64,000 nucleotides of DNA from Bacillota bacterium (lineage in GTDB: Bacteria; Bacillota; Clostridia; Tissierellales; Tissierellaceae): contig JAEWGC010000036.1 in NCBI GenBank assembly GCA_023388495.1, positions 62,001 through 126,000 on the forward strand, in the 5' to 3' direction. A program made the position numbers and the translations under genes. The notes under the pieces were generated by a model, which was given only the letters and a program-made list of their open reading frames with translations, did no database searches and was not told the DNA's origin. Positions 41,175-51,880 of the stretch are shown here, piece after piece; position 1 is the first letter of the stretch, and every line of letters begins with the position of its first letter.

Positions 41175-43667
41175 TTACCATTCTAAACTACATCCAGTAA
41201 GATAATCAAATTCTTCCTTGATTTCCTGTAGTTTAGATTCATCTGCTTCCACAGGTTTGATAACAATCTTTAAATCACCTGGTCTAAAGGAGGGATTTTT
41301 ACTTAGTAGGATGTCATTTTTTCTGCACAATCTTTCTGCTAATTGTATAACTTCATTTTGATTTATAGAGTTTGAGATGCCTATATCCCACCCTATTTCA
41401 TTAGAAATATCTTGTATCTTTTTAGCATATCTACGTCCTACAATAGGAGAAATAAAGGAAAGTTCTATATAATTTTTTCCCTTTATACTCTTTTTGTAAG
41501 GCTTTAATTCTTCCATATTAAATTCTTTATCTATATAATTTAATGCTTGATTTTGTTCCATAGTTTCTTTTCTTTGGCTTTTAAATGTATTTAATTGATT
41601 ATCAACTGAAACTTTCTTGTTATCATCAAATAAAATTAAATTAAGACCTGTTTTAGATTTAAATTCTGCCTTTACCTTGTCATAGTCTTCATTCATACTA
41701 TAAACATTTACTTCTACTCTTTCCTCTGAGATATAATGAGAAATTTTCTTAATTAAATTAGGCTCAATAAGAGTTTTGATCAAATTGTCAGCGACTGTGA
41801 TATTAGTATTTTCGTTTATTTCTACATTCCAATCTACATTAGATTGAAATTCTTTAATTGATTTAAAGATAGAATTAGATACTGCCTTGGGAAAATCAAA
41901 GTTTAACACTATGGTCTTAGTATCATAGTGAAAACTTGATTTTTTAAAGTCAAAATCATTAAAATATTGATTGACTAAATCCGTTAATTCATTGGGCTTT
42001 AACTCCCTAGGCTTCAAATCCTCTTCTACATCAGCCTTACTTCTTGCCTTATACATAAAAAACCTTCTAAGGTCATTTTCAAAATATGGGCTATCAGCTA
42101 ATATCTTTTGTAAGTTTTCTACTTCCATCATATCTATATTTGACCTACCATACCATATAATTAAAAGTTCCTCTATGGTGAACAATCTATTTCCATAGTT
42201 CTCTAGTATAAAATTCCAAAGCTTATAAATATTTGAACTATGGATTTCTTCTTGTTCCTTCATATAAAAGTCGAAGGTCTTTTTTAATTGTTTTCTAGGA
42301 TTTTTAATGTCTATTTCTACTATTTCGCCAGACCTTGGAGCATAAATCCTTCCGAAACATTCTTTTTGAACCTCCATGGCTAGGCTTTCAATGATACTTT
42401 CATCCCCATGGACAAAGAAAACATTCTTTGGGCTTAAGGTGCTGATTAAGGCTTTAATCTCTCCCTTATCTCCATGAGCAGAGAGTCCTATCCTTTCAAC
42501 TTTGCATTTTAAAGGTAATACCTTATTATTTATTTCTAAGAACTTTTCTTCTTCTGTAGAATCCAACAATTGAAGTAGTTGTCTCCCAGGAGCTTCTTCA
42601 TCTTGATATCCTGTAATAACTATATAACCATTATCTAAGGTAACTATATGTTCTGCATAGTATTGACTTGGACCACCAGTCAACATCCCTGAGCTAGATA
42701 CTATGATACAGGGGTCTTTATCCTTTAATATCTTTTCTCTATCTTCCTTTGTCATTACAGGCTGTATATTATCATCATAAAAAGGCTCTATTCCTCTTAG
42801 GATTTTTTTACCTAGACTACTTTTTAAATATAGAGGATTATACTTATATACCCTATTTATTTCCTTAACCATACCGTCAACATAGACTTTAACGCCATTA
42901 ATTTTTTTATTATTTAAAGCCTTCTTAAGAATTAATAGTACTTCCTGTGCCCTACCTAAAGCAAAGGCAGGAATAATCATCTTACCATTATTATCAATAC
43001 ATTCCCTTACAATATTGATTAATCTTTCTTCTTCAACTTCCCTATTACTGTGAAGTTTATCTCCATAGGTTGATTCAAAAATAGCTATATCTGGTCTCAA
43101 TTTAGGTATTTTTGCACCATCTACAGTTCTCTGGGAGAATATGGAGAAGTCTCCAGAGTAAAAAACACTACCTTCATTTGTACTTAAATAAACACAACTT
43201 GCACCAGCTATATGACCAGCTTGATAAAAGGTAAGCTTTATACCATCTAATATTTCTCTTTCTACTTGAAAATTAAGAAGTTTAACTCTATCTAACATAT
43301 TCATTACATCTGCTTCAGCATAAAGAGGTATCTCTGCTTCTTTGCTATTCATTATTTTCAAACTATCATATAAAAGTACCCTAATTAAATCCTTGGTCAT
43401 ACTATTCATATAAATCTTAGCATGGGGATATTCCTTGCTAATAATTGGTAAGGAGCCAATATGATCTAAATGAGCATGACTTATTATGATTGTATCAATA
43501 CCACCCTTTTCCTGAATAGTCCTGAAATCAGGCAATACATCCTTTGTACTACTTTGCCTAATTCCAGAGTCAAGTAATATATTTTTATTGTTAATTTGAA
43601 GCAATATACAACTTGCCCCTATCTCATAAGCCCCTCCTAGAAATGATAAAACTGCAGATTTTCCCAT
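41175..43667 (-). CDS. beta-CASP metallo-beta-lactamase RNA nuclease with long C-terminal extension
   Basis: An 830-residue protein. The metallo-beta-lactamase core has SHAHLDHIGSLP, GHIAGASCVYL and GDFSIFSQRTVDG. The beta-CASP region includes IPAFALGRAQEVLLILKKAL and SSSGMLTGGPSQYYAEH, and the RMMBL part has HVFFVHGDES-like text (KNVFFVHGDESIIE) near 410. Such enzymes cut RNA 3' ends or DNA. The region after about 450 is an unusual 380-residue extension with two similar modules, each having a KKI or KSI strand pattern (NVDWNVEINENTN; EIGWDIGISNS), possibly nucleic-acid binding. I chose ATG 43667, 8 bases after GTGGGG, over GTG 43679. The actual substrate is unknown. Confidence 0.9.
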   Translation of the reverse strand: MGKSAVLSFLGGAYEIGASCILLQINNKNILLDSGIRQSSTKDVLPDFRTIQEKGGIDTIIISHAHLDHIGSLPIISKEYPHAKIYMNSMTKDLIRVLLYDSLKIMNSKEAEIPLYAEADVMNMLDRVKLLNFQVEREILDGIKLTFYQAGHIAGASCVYLSTNEGSVFYSGDFSIFSQRTVDGAKIPKLRPDIAIFESTYGDKLHSNREVEEERLINIVRECIDNNGKMIIPAFALGRAQEVLLILKKALNNKKINGVKVYVDGMVKEINRVYKYNPLYLKSSLGKKILRGIEPFYDDNIQPVMTKEDREKILKDKDPCIIVSSSGMLTGGPSQYYAEHIVTLDNGYIVITGYQDEEAPGRQLLQLLDSTEEEKFLEINNKVLPLKCKVERIGLSAHGDKGEIKALISTLSPKNVFFVHGDESIIESLAMEVQKECFGRIYAPRSGEIVEIDIKNPRKQLKKTFDFYMKEQEEIHSSNIYKLWNFILENYGNRLFTIEELLIIWYGRSNIDMMEVENLQKILADSPYFENDLRRFFMYKARSKADVEEDLKPRELKPNELTDLVNQYFNDFDFKKSSFHYDTKTIVLNFDFPKAVSNSIFKSIKEFQSNVDWNVEINENTNITVADNLIKTLIEPNLIKKISHYISEERVEVNVYSMNEDYDKVKAEFKSKTGLNLILFDDNKKVSVDNQLNTFKSQRKETMEQNQALNYIDKEFNMEELKPYKKSIKGKNYIELSFISPIVGRRYAKKIQDISNEIGWDIGISNSINQNEVIQLAERLCRKNDILLSKNPSFRPGDLKIVIKPVEADESKLQEIKEEFDYLTGCSLEW

Positions 43668-43827
43668 AAATAACCCCACTCTCTATATTAATTATAATTC
43701 CATTTTATCTAAAGGGACTAGGTATATCAAGATTATTTTGGAGAGGGACAGGAGTTGACCTTCATACAATAATGCTGTAAAATAATAACAATAATATATA
43801 TGGAATTTGACTAAAAGGAGGCCAACT

Positions 43828-44937
43828 ATGAAAAAATCGATTATATCACTACTACTTGTAATAGTATTATTGGTACCTAATCTTGTGTTAGCAGAAACAC
43901 AACTCTATTATCAAGAAGAACAAAAAGCAGATTTAATTTTCTTTGAAGAAATATTTAATCTTGTCAAAAGCTCTTACCCCTTTGAGGTTGATGATAGTAA
44001 GCTAATAGAGGAAGCTCTAAAAGGGATGTTAAAAAGTATAGACCCTTATAGCAACTATTATACAAAGGAAGAAGCGGAAGCTATGCTTTCACCAATATAT
44101 GGAACCTTTAGTGGAATAGGCATATATATAGAAGAAAAAGATGGATATATAAATGTAGTAAATACAATAAAAGGACAGCCGGCAGAAAAGGTAGGAATTA
44201 AGAAAGATGATTTAATAATATCAGTAAATGATCAAGATATAAAAGGAATAGGACTAGACAAAGCATCATCTATGATAAAAGGACTAAAGGGTACAAAAGT
44301 AAAAGTAGGAATTAAAAGAGGGGAAAAGCTTTTAACCTTTGAAGTAACTAGAGATACAATTACAATAAACCCAGTTAGTTATGAAATATTGGAAAAAAAC
44401 ATAGGATATATCTATATAGAGGAATTTAATTCACAAGCTACAGCAGAAGTGAAAAAGGCTCTAAAGGAATTTGATAGCAAAGGTATAACAAGGATAATCC
44501 TAGACCTAAGAGATAATCCGGGAGGATTATTTAATGAAGCATTAGCAATATCAAGGTTATTTGTACCTAGTGGAGCTATAGTCCATGTAAAGGAAAAGAA
44601 TAAGGAGTTAGTAACTCATAGGTCTACGTTGTTAAAGTCAAAGTATAAACTAGCAGTACTAATTAACGGAAGCTCGGCATCAGCTTCAGAAATAGTAGCA
44701 GGAGCAATCAAGGATAGAAAAGCAGGAACACTAATTGGTACTAAAACCTTTGGTAAAGGCATAATACAAAGCCTTATTACCATATCAGATGGTAGTATGG
44801 TAAAATTAACTACAGCAGAATACCTAACTCCAAATAAAATTTCAATCCATGGGAAGGGAATAGAACCAAATATAAAAGTAGAAAATACAGAAAAAGAAGA
44901 TTTACAACTAAAGAAAGCAATTGAGATATTAAAATAA
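43828..44937 (+). CDS. S41 family C-terminal processing protease
   Basis: A 369-residue exported serine protease. Signal peptide 1-22 (LLVIVLLVPNLVLAE). A PDZ domain (about 85-170) contains INVVNTIKGQPAEKVGIKKDD. The S41 domain has LRDNPGGLFNEALAIS, the catalytic Ser in GSSASASEI and the catalytic Lys in TFGKGIIQSL. These proteases trim protein C termini in the envelope, and some act in sporulation signalling. I chose ATG 43828, 6 bases after AAAGGAGG. It is convergent with the giant surface gene, with a shared hairpin between. Confidence 0.93.
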   Translation: MKKSIISLLLVIVLLVPNLVLAETQLYYQEEQKADLIFFEEIFNLVKSSYPFEVDDSKLIEEALKGMLKSIDPYSNYYTKEEAEAMLSPIYGTFSGIGIYIEEKDGYINVVNTIKGQPAEKVGIKKDDLIISVNDQDIKGIGLDKASSMIKGLKGTKVKVGIKRGEKLLTFEVTRDTITINPVSYEILEKNIGYIYIEEFNSQATAEVKKALKEFDSKGITRIILDLRDNPGGLFNEALAISRLFVPSGAIVHVKEKNKELVTHRSTLLKSKYKLAVLINGSSASASEIVAGAIKDRKAGTLIGTKTFGKGIIQSLITISDGSMVKLTTAEYLTPNKISIHGKGIEPNIKVENTEKEDLQLKKAIEILK

Positions 44938-44938
44938 A

Positions 44939-44974
44939 TGCGACAGCGGGGACGGTTCTCGCTGTCGCATTTTT
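44939..44974. terminator. bidirectional terminator, second copy of the GCGACAGCG hairpin
   Basis: TGCGACAGCGGG (44939-44950) pairs with TCTCGCTGTCGCA (44957-44969), then TTTTTA. Its sequence is almost that of 13663-13693. Confidence 0.8.
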
Positions 44975-44976
44975 AT

Positions 44977-47900
44977 TTATGGTTGTGGATAAACTTGTAT
45001 TTTATTCTTAGGTTGATTTTTGTCACGGATTTCCAGTTTAACAAAAGAGTTTGTGGTGTTTACGCTATCATACAACCAATCTGGCATCTTTGTATTGCCG
45101 TTAGAACAGTTAATCCAGCCGGTATTGTTACCGTTTGTCAGGTAAATATTATACTCCATTTGATCTGTTGTGCCATTTAGTTCTAAAGGCTGTACATAAG
45201 TGCTCAATATTATTGTCTTTAGATTTAATACAGGAGTAAATTCTAAAGTTTTAATTAAGCTTGGAAGGGTGTCTTTTTTAGCCTTAATTCTAAAATATAC
45301 TTTCCCGACTAAATCCTCGGTACTTAGATGTACTCCATCTATCCAAGGTCCATTTTCTCCAAAGCTATACTCTAGATTAGTTACATCACCATCAACTATA
45401 TTTTTATACTTGAAAGTATCAAATCCTATAGATACATGAGGTGCAGATGCTGAAGCTAGGATTGTATCTTTGAAAATGCTCCTAGATGGAAGTTGATTCT
45501 CATTTCCTCTAAGTCTAAATTCTAGATTTCCTGGAACAAAATTCACATTATATACTAATACCTTAGAGGTAGCTCCATTTCCTAAATCCACATAGTCAAT
45601 GTTTGTCCAGTTTCCATCGCCTATTCTGTATTGTAAGCCATTTACAATATCTTGGTGTCCATCAGCAATATTTTGAATAGATATAGTTCTTTCTAGTATA
45701 TTATAATCTAAATTACTATTTACAAAACTCTTACCATCTGCAAATGGTCTTACAGCTACAGGATTTACTGTAACCTTCCTTATATTCCTTGGCTTAGATT
45801 TTTCTCTAATGTGGACTGTCATACCTTCCTTCAATGATATAGGAGTGCTAGTAGCAGTACACTGGAACCATAATCCATCTTCCCCATTATTAGAATCTAA
45901 ACTATATTCCATTAAGGTACTGGTATTTTCCAGTTGAAGCCTTCCAGCATTTAATATGACATTTCCTAAATATAGATTATTTGTAAATACAATCTTCTGC
46001 TCTAAGCTAGGAAGAGAATCTTCGGTAGCCTTGAGTCTTACAAGGACCACATTGCTACCTTCAAACTGAGTATCTACAGTACCCGGGATCCAAGTCCCAC
46101 CATTGATATTATATTCATAGGCGCTATCCCCACCTAGACCTATCTTTTCAATGGTATAATTTACATCATCATATTTAAGTTCTGGAGCCGAGGATTTTGC
46201 ATTTATAGTCCTAGTAACAATTGGTGAAGGTAAAGTAGTTTCAGTACCCCTAGCTCTAATTTGTAATGCTCCAGGCTCGAACTTCACTCCATATATTGTT
46301 TTAGACCTATCAATGGATTTCCAAGGTTCTACGCCCATTTTATATTCAAGAATTCGATTAGTATATTTATTAGTTATACTACCATCAACTATACTATAAC
46401 TAAAATCATCAGTAGCGATATTAGTTTCAGCACCAATACCACCACTAAGTTCAGCGAAGTTCAAAGGTTTAGATTTTTCTCTAATATATACTTTCATACC
46501 TTGAATAAAAGTTACTGTAGTACTATTAGCTTTAGCATCAATCCAAGTACCATTCTTACCATCAGTAGAGTTCAAGGAATATTCCATAGCAGTAGTAGTA
46601 CCATCAATTTTTCCTTCAACCACATTAAGCTTTACATTTTCAAAGGTTAGATTTCCTGTAAAATTAACTACCTTGATTAAGCTAGGAAGAGTATTCGTAG
46701 TAGCTTTAATCCTTAGGCTTACTTTCGGATTTCCATTTTTTATTGTGGATGTTACTTTGTCAGTAGCCCAGTTACTACTATTTTGCCAAATACCATCATT
46801 TATTTTATATTCCAGTAGGGTACTATTTTCTAATGGTATTTCACTACTACCATTCCAATACATAATATCCTTAGTAAAATCATCAACTATCAATTCAGGA
46901 GCTGAAGCAGGACTAACTATGATTGCCAATTCAACAGGCTCAGAAGGTAAGCTTCCAGTAGTTCCCTTAGCTCTAATCTCAAGTTTACCTTGTTTAAAAG
47001 CTACAACCGTTGAAGTTTCAGTAGCAGATAAGTCTTTCCAGCTATCTGCTTCTATTCTATACTGCAGACCTCTTTTCTCCGTATCTGTAATAGTACCAGC
47101 TAGAATATTAAAACTTACATTTGTTGTACTAGGGCTTGGGACAATATCTACAGTTCCAAGAGTATGCATATTTAAAGGCTTAGCTTTTTCCCTGATAATT
47201 ACTTTTCTATCCTTTATAAAGCTTACAGGGGTTTCATTAGCCTTAGCTGTAGTATAAGTTTCACCATCATTTAGACTATATTCCATAGCTGTAGTAGTGC
47301 CCAATATCTTACCTTCTCCAACATTCATGGTTACGTTTTTCAAGCTTAATAGAGAGATCTTTGCAGTAGCTAGTGATGGTAGATTACTCTCTGTAGCCTT
47401 AAATCTAACTCTAAGGTCAGACTCAGATAATAAGATGATTTCTGTAGTCGGCTCAATGTTCATCCAAGTATTTCCACCATCAGTGCTATATTCATAATCT
47501 TTTCCAATCTCAAATCCGCTTAATTTAACTGTTGTATCAGTAGAATCATAGTTTACCTCACTAATATTAATTCCCGTAGGAGCTTTCCCATGACTTAAAG
47601 TAGCTACTAAATGAAAGACCTTATGATTGTCTTTATCTCTGACGTATACCTTGCCAGCCTTAAAGTCATCAGGGATAGTAGTATCAGTTCCGCTAGAAGA
47701 ATCATACCAATCACCAGTAGTTCCATTTGTAGAGTTTAAGCTATATTGCATTTGAGAATTAGTGTTTTCAAGTTTTTTATCAACTACATTAATTTTAACT
47801 TTTATCAATTCATCCATTAAAGAATTTCCTTTAATTAGCTTAAATCCTATTTCATTAGAATCAATAGAATTAGGTTCAGTCACAGCAGTACCTTTAACTT

Positions 47901-50900
47901 TCACCTTAATTTCTATATTATTAGACAAGGTAGTAGAAGCAGTGCCAGATATCTTAATTCCTATCTTAGTTGAATCAACCTTAGATACAGTAGCCACAAG
48001 TCCCTTAGGCAGTCCGGTTATGATTACATCGCTATTATTAATAGTGCTTTTCAATGTTCCAGAAGTTACATCAATAATCCAAGTATTACTTTTAGCATCT
48101 ACAACCCTATAATCAGGAGCCATTAGTACCACGGGAATATCTCCATCAAGTTCATCCTTAATAGCTTCTCCTTCAACCTTCAATATATCAGGATATAGAG
48201 TAAAGTGCGGACTGGCTACTACATCCCCAGTTGTATCTTGTATCAATGACTTTGGTATTTTTAAAGAAATAACTTCACTATTAATATCAAAGTCAACATC
48301 TACCATTGGAAGGGTAATTGTTATCTTAGTACCAGAATTTCTTGTTATGGTACCAGAAGTCCTTACCTTATCAGCAATTAAATCCCAATTTTCTCCCCCG
48401 CTAAATCCATTTATAATTCCCTTTATATCATCAGCCCATATACCATCAGCCAACTCAACTACTATAGTCTTGCCACCAGCTTTAATATCAGATTGCCTAA
48501 CAATACTATTTACCACATCGCCAGATATAGTAGCACTTATGGTAGGCTTTATAGTTATAGTACCAGCAGCAGTAATAGAGTTTAATGCTCCATCTATAGC
48601 CTCAGGTGGTATGACCAAAGAAATTTTCTGCTCTTCTTTAATATCATAGTCTAGGGTCTGAGGTAATAATATAGTCAATATATTGCTGTTTACACTAATG
48701 GCACCCTTACCATCAGCTATCATGGATGCTATAACTTTGGACCATTCAATGGACTCACTATTAGCCTTAAATCCATTAAATAATTTGTCACGAATAGGTT
48801 TATTGCTTGTAATATCATTAACCCAAGTAGCATCATTTAAGGTGATAGTAAATTTAGAGCCACCATTTTTAATATTACCTTCAAGAAGAGCGTCTCCACT
48901 TAAATTAGCTTTTCCTTGATTTACAGATGTAATCTGAGTACTACTATATCTCATGATTTTGTTAGTGCCATCAACCTCATAAATACTCAAATATTGACCT
49001 ATTTTAATTCTAATATCTTCGCCAGATATATAATCTACAACACCCGTAGGCAATAGATCGCCTATAGCAGGTGTATTAGGCTGAGAGTTAGTGATTAGAT
49101 ATTTAAGAGTACCATTTCCCGTTACTTTTACAGTATCTATTCCATTACCTTCACTAAAGACAATGCCTTCAATAGCAGGTGCAAATTCTCGTACATTGGA
49201 GCTATTTAATTCTACATATTTATATTTCTGAATCTTTCCACTTGTATCAGTTGCTAAAATTAAAATATACTTATATGGTGATTTACCATTGATGACATTG
49301 ATATCACCACCAAGTCCAGTGGTAGAATTTATATTATATAAAATACTATCTGAGATTACTTCATTAGTATAAGGTTTTTTCGTACTATCATCTGTTAACT
49401 GATATCTCCATCTTATACTAGCAGGATTTTCAAATCCTAAAGGCTCAAGCTTTAGCCTAGAGGTACCAGGCTTATCTCCTTTCATTACAGTGTAATTAGG
49501 AGTTTCCAGCTGAACACCCTCTCTGCCCTTCACTTGGCTATCAATTAATCTAAATTCTATATATGAAATTATCTTATCATTAGAATCTACAGCAAATAAA
49601 ATTAGATATTTCCCAGTGGAAACATTAACAATCTCATTATAGGGAGTATATTCAGTATATCCTGTAACCTTAGATCCAGCCTCAGGAATACCAAAGCTAG
49701 TATCACCAATTTTATAAATCCATTTACTAGCACCAGAAGGTAAATTTAAATAGGTAAACTTAGTGCTTTCATATGAACTGCCAGGTACAGGCTCCTTATA
49801 ATTAGTCGTAATAGTTAATTTTAGTGCAGATCCTGCCTTCACATTAGTGTCATAGGATAATGGTATATTGGCATATGCCTTAGTTCTATTGAAACTATCT
49901 ACAGCAAGTAGGAGCAGATATTTCCCAGCAGTGGTAGGCCTGTCCATATTAACTCTAATCTCCTGAGTGCCTTCAATCTTCTCATTAAAATCAGGATGAG
50001 TTTCATTATCTACTAGCTTATATTTAAACACAGTGCTAGTTAATCCAGTATGCTCTAAAAATTCTATTCTAGTAGTATTAGAACCATTACCTTTCTTTGG
50101 CTCTGAATAGTTTGCTGGAACTGAAGTACCTTTTACTAGTAAATCAGCAGTAGGCATCTTTACACTAGAGCTATCCAGTACAAACTTTTTGTATGCCTTA
50201 ATTTTGCCACTGGAATCCAAACCGTAAATCATCATATTCCTTTGGAAATCATTAACCTTCAGTTCAGTTTCAGTCCCAATATTTATATCCGTGTTAACTA
50301 AAATATCTCCATCATATATACGACTGCTATTTAATTCAGGTACATCAATTTCGCTGCTGTTAATTACATATTTCCAAGTAACCACCTCTCCAGGAATGCC
50401 AACGGGATTTAGATAGCCAATTTTAGTAGTACCAACTTCAGAACCCTTTACAGGATCAGTATAATTAGTAATCCTTGTAAGCTCCTTAGCTAAAGACTCC
50501 TTCACCATATCATCCTTAAGTTCTACAATCCCATATGCCCTAACCTTGCCATCATTGTCAGTAGCCAGTATCATCAAATACTTAGTTTCAACAATGATGT
50601 CTTGTCCAACTTCATAGCTAACACTATCTGTATACACTCTATCAAGCTTAGGTACTATATCAGTACCTTCCACGAAAGTATACATCCATTTAGTAGCACC
50701 GAAACTGTCTAGCCCCGATAGCTTAGCTAGTCTAGTGGCACCACTAATATTACCTTTTACTGGAGTAGAGTAATTATCTTCAGAAAGCTTCTTAGCATCT
50801 AAAGCTCCCGAAATCTTATCATTACTTACACTAAACACTTTATATTTCTTAATCTTTCCACTTTCCGCACTATATATCAATATAGCCTTCTTAAAATCAG

Positions 50901-51867
50901 CAGGCATACTGTCAACCTCATCATCACTAGCTACAACAAGGTCCATACCATCTATATAATCCATAGAATCCACAAATCTACTGTCCTCATAAACCTTATC
51001 AATTTCAGCATCAAGTACAGCTAATTTCCAAGTGCCATTAGGTAACCCACTAACCACAGTAGCGCCTGATTTCTTTACACTTGCCATAAAGTTAGCTTCT
51101 ATAGTATTATCTTCATCAACAGTAACCCTTGGGACTTTAATCATATTAGCAGTTATAGCTATATTATCATAGGCCTTCACCTTGTTATCCTTATCAGTAG
51201 CACAAAGGAGTAAATACTTACCGTCACTAATAGGGATATCAGTCTGTGCAGTATAGGATTGTCCATCTATAACATCATTTGGCTTTAAAGTTGTAGGAGT
51301 ATTTACAATCTTGTATATCCATTTAGTAGCACCAATACCACTAGGTCTAGTTAATTTCATAATCCTTGTGGTATTATCACCAACTCCAGGTATAGGAGTA
51401 GAGTAATTATCTGGATTCTTTAGTTTACGAGCACTAGAGCTACCTATATAATCTTCAATATTACCTTTGTTTTTGTCAAGAATCTCATCAAAGGTCTTAG
51501 CTATGTCATTTGTCTTAGTCTCTAATGCTGCCTCAACAGTGGCAGCATTATCTCTAATATATTTTTCCAAATCTGTAGGATCTTTGACCAGAGACCTTAA
51601 ATATACTAAATGAGCATTTTCTTCATCTACTACATTTATATATTTAATTTTTCCGTCAATGGTCTTTTCTCTATAATACTGCCCTAGAAAGCCAGGATTA
51701 GAGATATTATTTGTTACATCATTGATCAAATCACTGGTTATATCACTTGTTCCAGCTTTATAAATCTTTTTGAGTCCAGTATGGATAATATCTCCATCAG
51801 CAGCAAAAGAGGTAAAAGAGCCAAATATTAAAGTGATGGCTAGTAAAAGTATAAGGGTTTTTCTCAT
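44977..51867 (-). CDS. giant exported repeat protein, 2296 aa
   Basis: Signal peptide 1-22 (LLLAITLIFGSFTSFA), then tandem repeats to the end and no sortase motif. The N-terminal third has about six copies of a module of about 110 residues with a pattern of NY-x-x-PVxG, T-R-I, ATKWIYKIV and GKYLLLLATD-x-x-x-K-x-KAY. A middle part has two copies of an Ig-like module (ILKVEGEA, LPQTLDYDIKEEQKISLVIP). The C-terminal third cycles through three short modules: AMEYSLN and YIREKSKP; GLQYRI and LEFRLRGN; YNINGGTW and RLKATEDSLPSL. The last type resembles DUF4073-like beta units. An adhesin, S-layer or cell-surface polymer role is inferred. It is the last gene of a minus operon, 13 bases after the SLH gene; GGAGGTGG precedes the ATG. 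Confidence 0.85.
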   Translation of the reverse strand: MRKTLILLLAITLIFGSFTSFAADGDIIHTGLKKIYKAGTSDITSDLINDVTNNISNPGFLGQYYREKTIDGKIKYINVVDEENAHLVYLRSLVKDPTDLEKYIRDNAATVEAALETKTNDIAKTFDEILDKNKGNIEDYIGSSSARKLKNPDNYSTPIPGVGDNTTRIMKLTRPSGIGATKWIYKIVNTPTTLKPNDVIDGQSYTAQTDIPISDGKYLLLCATDKDNKVKAYDNIAITANMIKVPRVTVDEDNTIEANFMASVKKSGATVVSGLPNGTWKLAVLDAEIDKVYEDSRFVDSMDYIDGMDLVVASDDEVDSMPADFKKAILIYSAESGKIKKYKVFSVSNDKISGALDAKKLSEDNYSTPVKGNISGATRLAKLSGLDSFGATKWMYTFVEGTDIVPKLDRVYTDSVSYEVGQDIIVETKYLMILATDNDGKVRAYGIVELKDDMVKESLAKELTRITNYTDPVKGSEVGTTKIGYLNPVGIPGEVVTWKYVINSSEIDVPELNSSRIYDGDILVNTDINIGTETELKVNDFQRNMMIYGLDSSGKIKAYKKFVLDSSSVKMPTADLLVKGTSVPANYSEPKKGNGSNTTRIEFLEHTGLTSTVFKYKLVDNETHPDFNEKIEGTQEIRVNMDRPTTAGKYLLLLAVDSFNRTKAYANIPLSYDTNVKAGSALKLTITTNYKEPVPGSSYESTKFTYLNLPSGASKWIYKIGDTSFGIPEAGSKVTGYTEYTPYNEIVNVSTGKYLILFAVDSNDKIISYIEFRLIDSQVKGREGVQLETPNYTVMKGDKPGTSRLKLEPLGFENPASIRWRYQLTDDSTKKPYTNEVISDSILYNINSTTGLGGDINVINGKSPYKYILILATDTSGKIQKYKYVELNSSNVREFAPAIEGIVFSEGNGIDTVKVTGNGTLKYLITNSQPNTPAIGDLLPTGVVDYISGEDIRIKIGQYLSIYEVDGTNKIMRYSSTQITSVNQGKANLSGDALLEGNIKNGGSKFTITLNDATWVNDITSNKPIRDKLFNGFKANSESIEWSKVIASMIADGKGAISVNSNILTILLPQTLDYDIKEEQKISLVIPPEAIDGALNSITAAGTITIKPTISATISGDVVNSIVRQSDIKAGGKTIVVELADGIWADDIKGIINGFSGGENWDLIADKVRTSGTITRNSGTKITITLPMVDVDFDINSEVISLKIPKSLIQDTTGDVVASPHFTLYPDILKVEGEAIKDELDGDIPVVLMAPDYRVVDAKSNTWIIDVTSGTLKSTINNSDVIITGLPKGLVATVSKVDSTKIGIKISGTASTTLSNNIEIKVKVKGTAVTEPNSIDSNEIGFKLIKGNSLMDELIKVKINVVDKKLENTNSQMQYSLNSTNGTTGDWYDSSSGTDTTIPDDFKAGKVYVRDKDNHKVFHLVATLSHGKAPTGINISEVNYDSTDTTVKLSGFEIGKDYEYSTDGGNTWMNIEPTTEIILLSESDLRVRFKATESNLPSLATAKISLLSLKNVTMNVGEGKILGTTTAMEYSLNDGETYTTAKANETPVSFIKDRKVIIREKAKPLNMHTLGTVDIVPSPSTTNVSFNILAGTITDTEKRGLQYRIEADSWKDLSATETSTVVAFKQGKLEIRAKGTTGSLPSEPVELAIIVSPASAPELIVDDFTKDIMYWNGSSEIPLENSTLLEYKINDGIWQNSSNWATDKVTSTIKNGNPKVSLRIKATTNTLPSLIKVVNFTGNLTFENVKLNVVEGKIDGTTTAMEYSLNSTDGKNGTWIDAKANSTTVTFIQGMKVYIREKSKPLNFAELSGGIGAETNIATDDFSYSIVDGSITNKYTNRILEYKMGVEPWKSIDRSKTIYGVKFEPGALQIRARGTETTLPSPIVTRTINAKSSAPELKYDDVNYTIEKIGLGGDSAYEYNINGGTWIPGTVDTQFEGSNVVLVRLKATEDSLPSLEQKIVFTNNLYLGNVILNAGRLQLENTSTLMEYSLDSNNGEDGLWFQCTATSTPISLKEGMTVHIREKSKPRNIRKVTVNPVAVRPFADGKSFVNSNLDYNILERTISIQNIADGHQDIVNGLQYRIGDGNWTNIDYVDLGNGATSKVLVYNVNFVPGNLEFRLRGNENQLPSRSIFKDTILASASAPHVSIGFDTFKYKNIVDGDVTNLEYSFGENGPWIDGVHLSTEDLVGKVYFRIKAKKDTLPSLIKTLEFTPVLNLKTIILSTYVQPLELNGTTDQMEYNIYLTNGNNTGWINCSNGNTKMPDWLYDSVNTTNSFVKLEIRDKNQPKNKIQVYPQP

Positions 51868-51880
51868 ATGACCACCTCCA

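Noticed and set aside
46673..47257. Plus-strand ORFs opposite the giant surface gene (several, 44938-48919)
   Set aside because: They lie antisense to one continuous 2296-aa frame, have no ribosome sites and show repeats only as mirror images.
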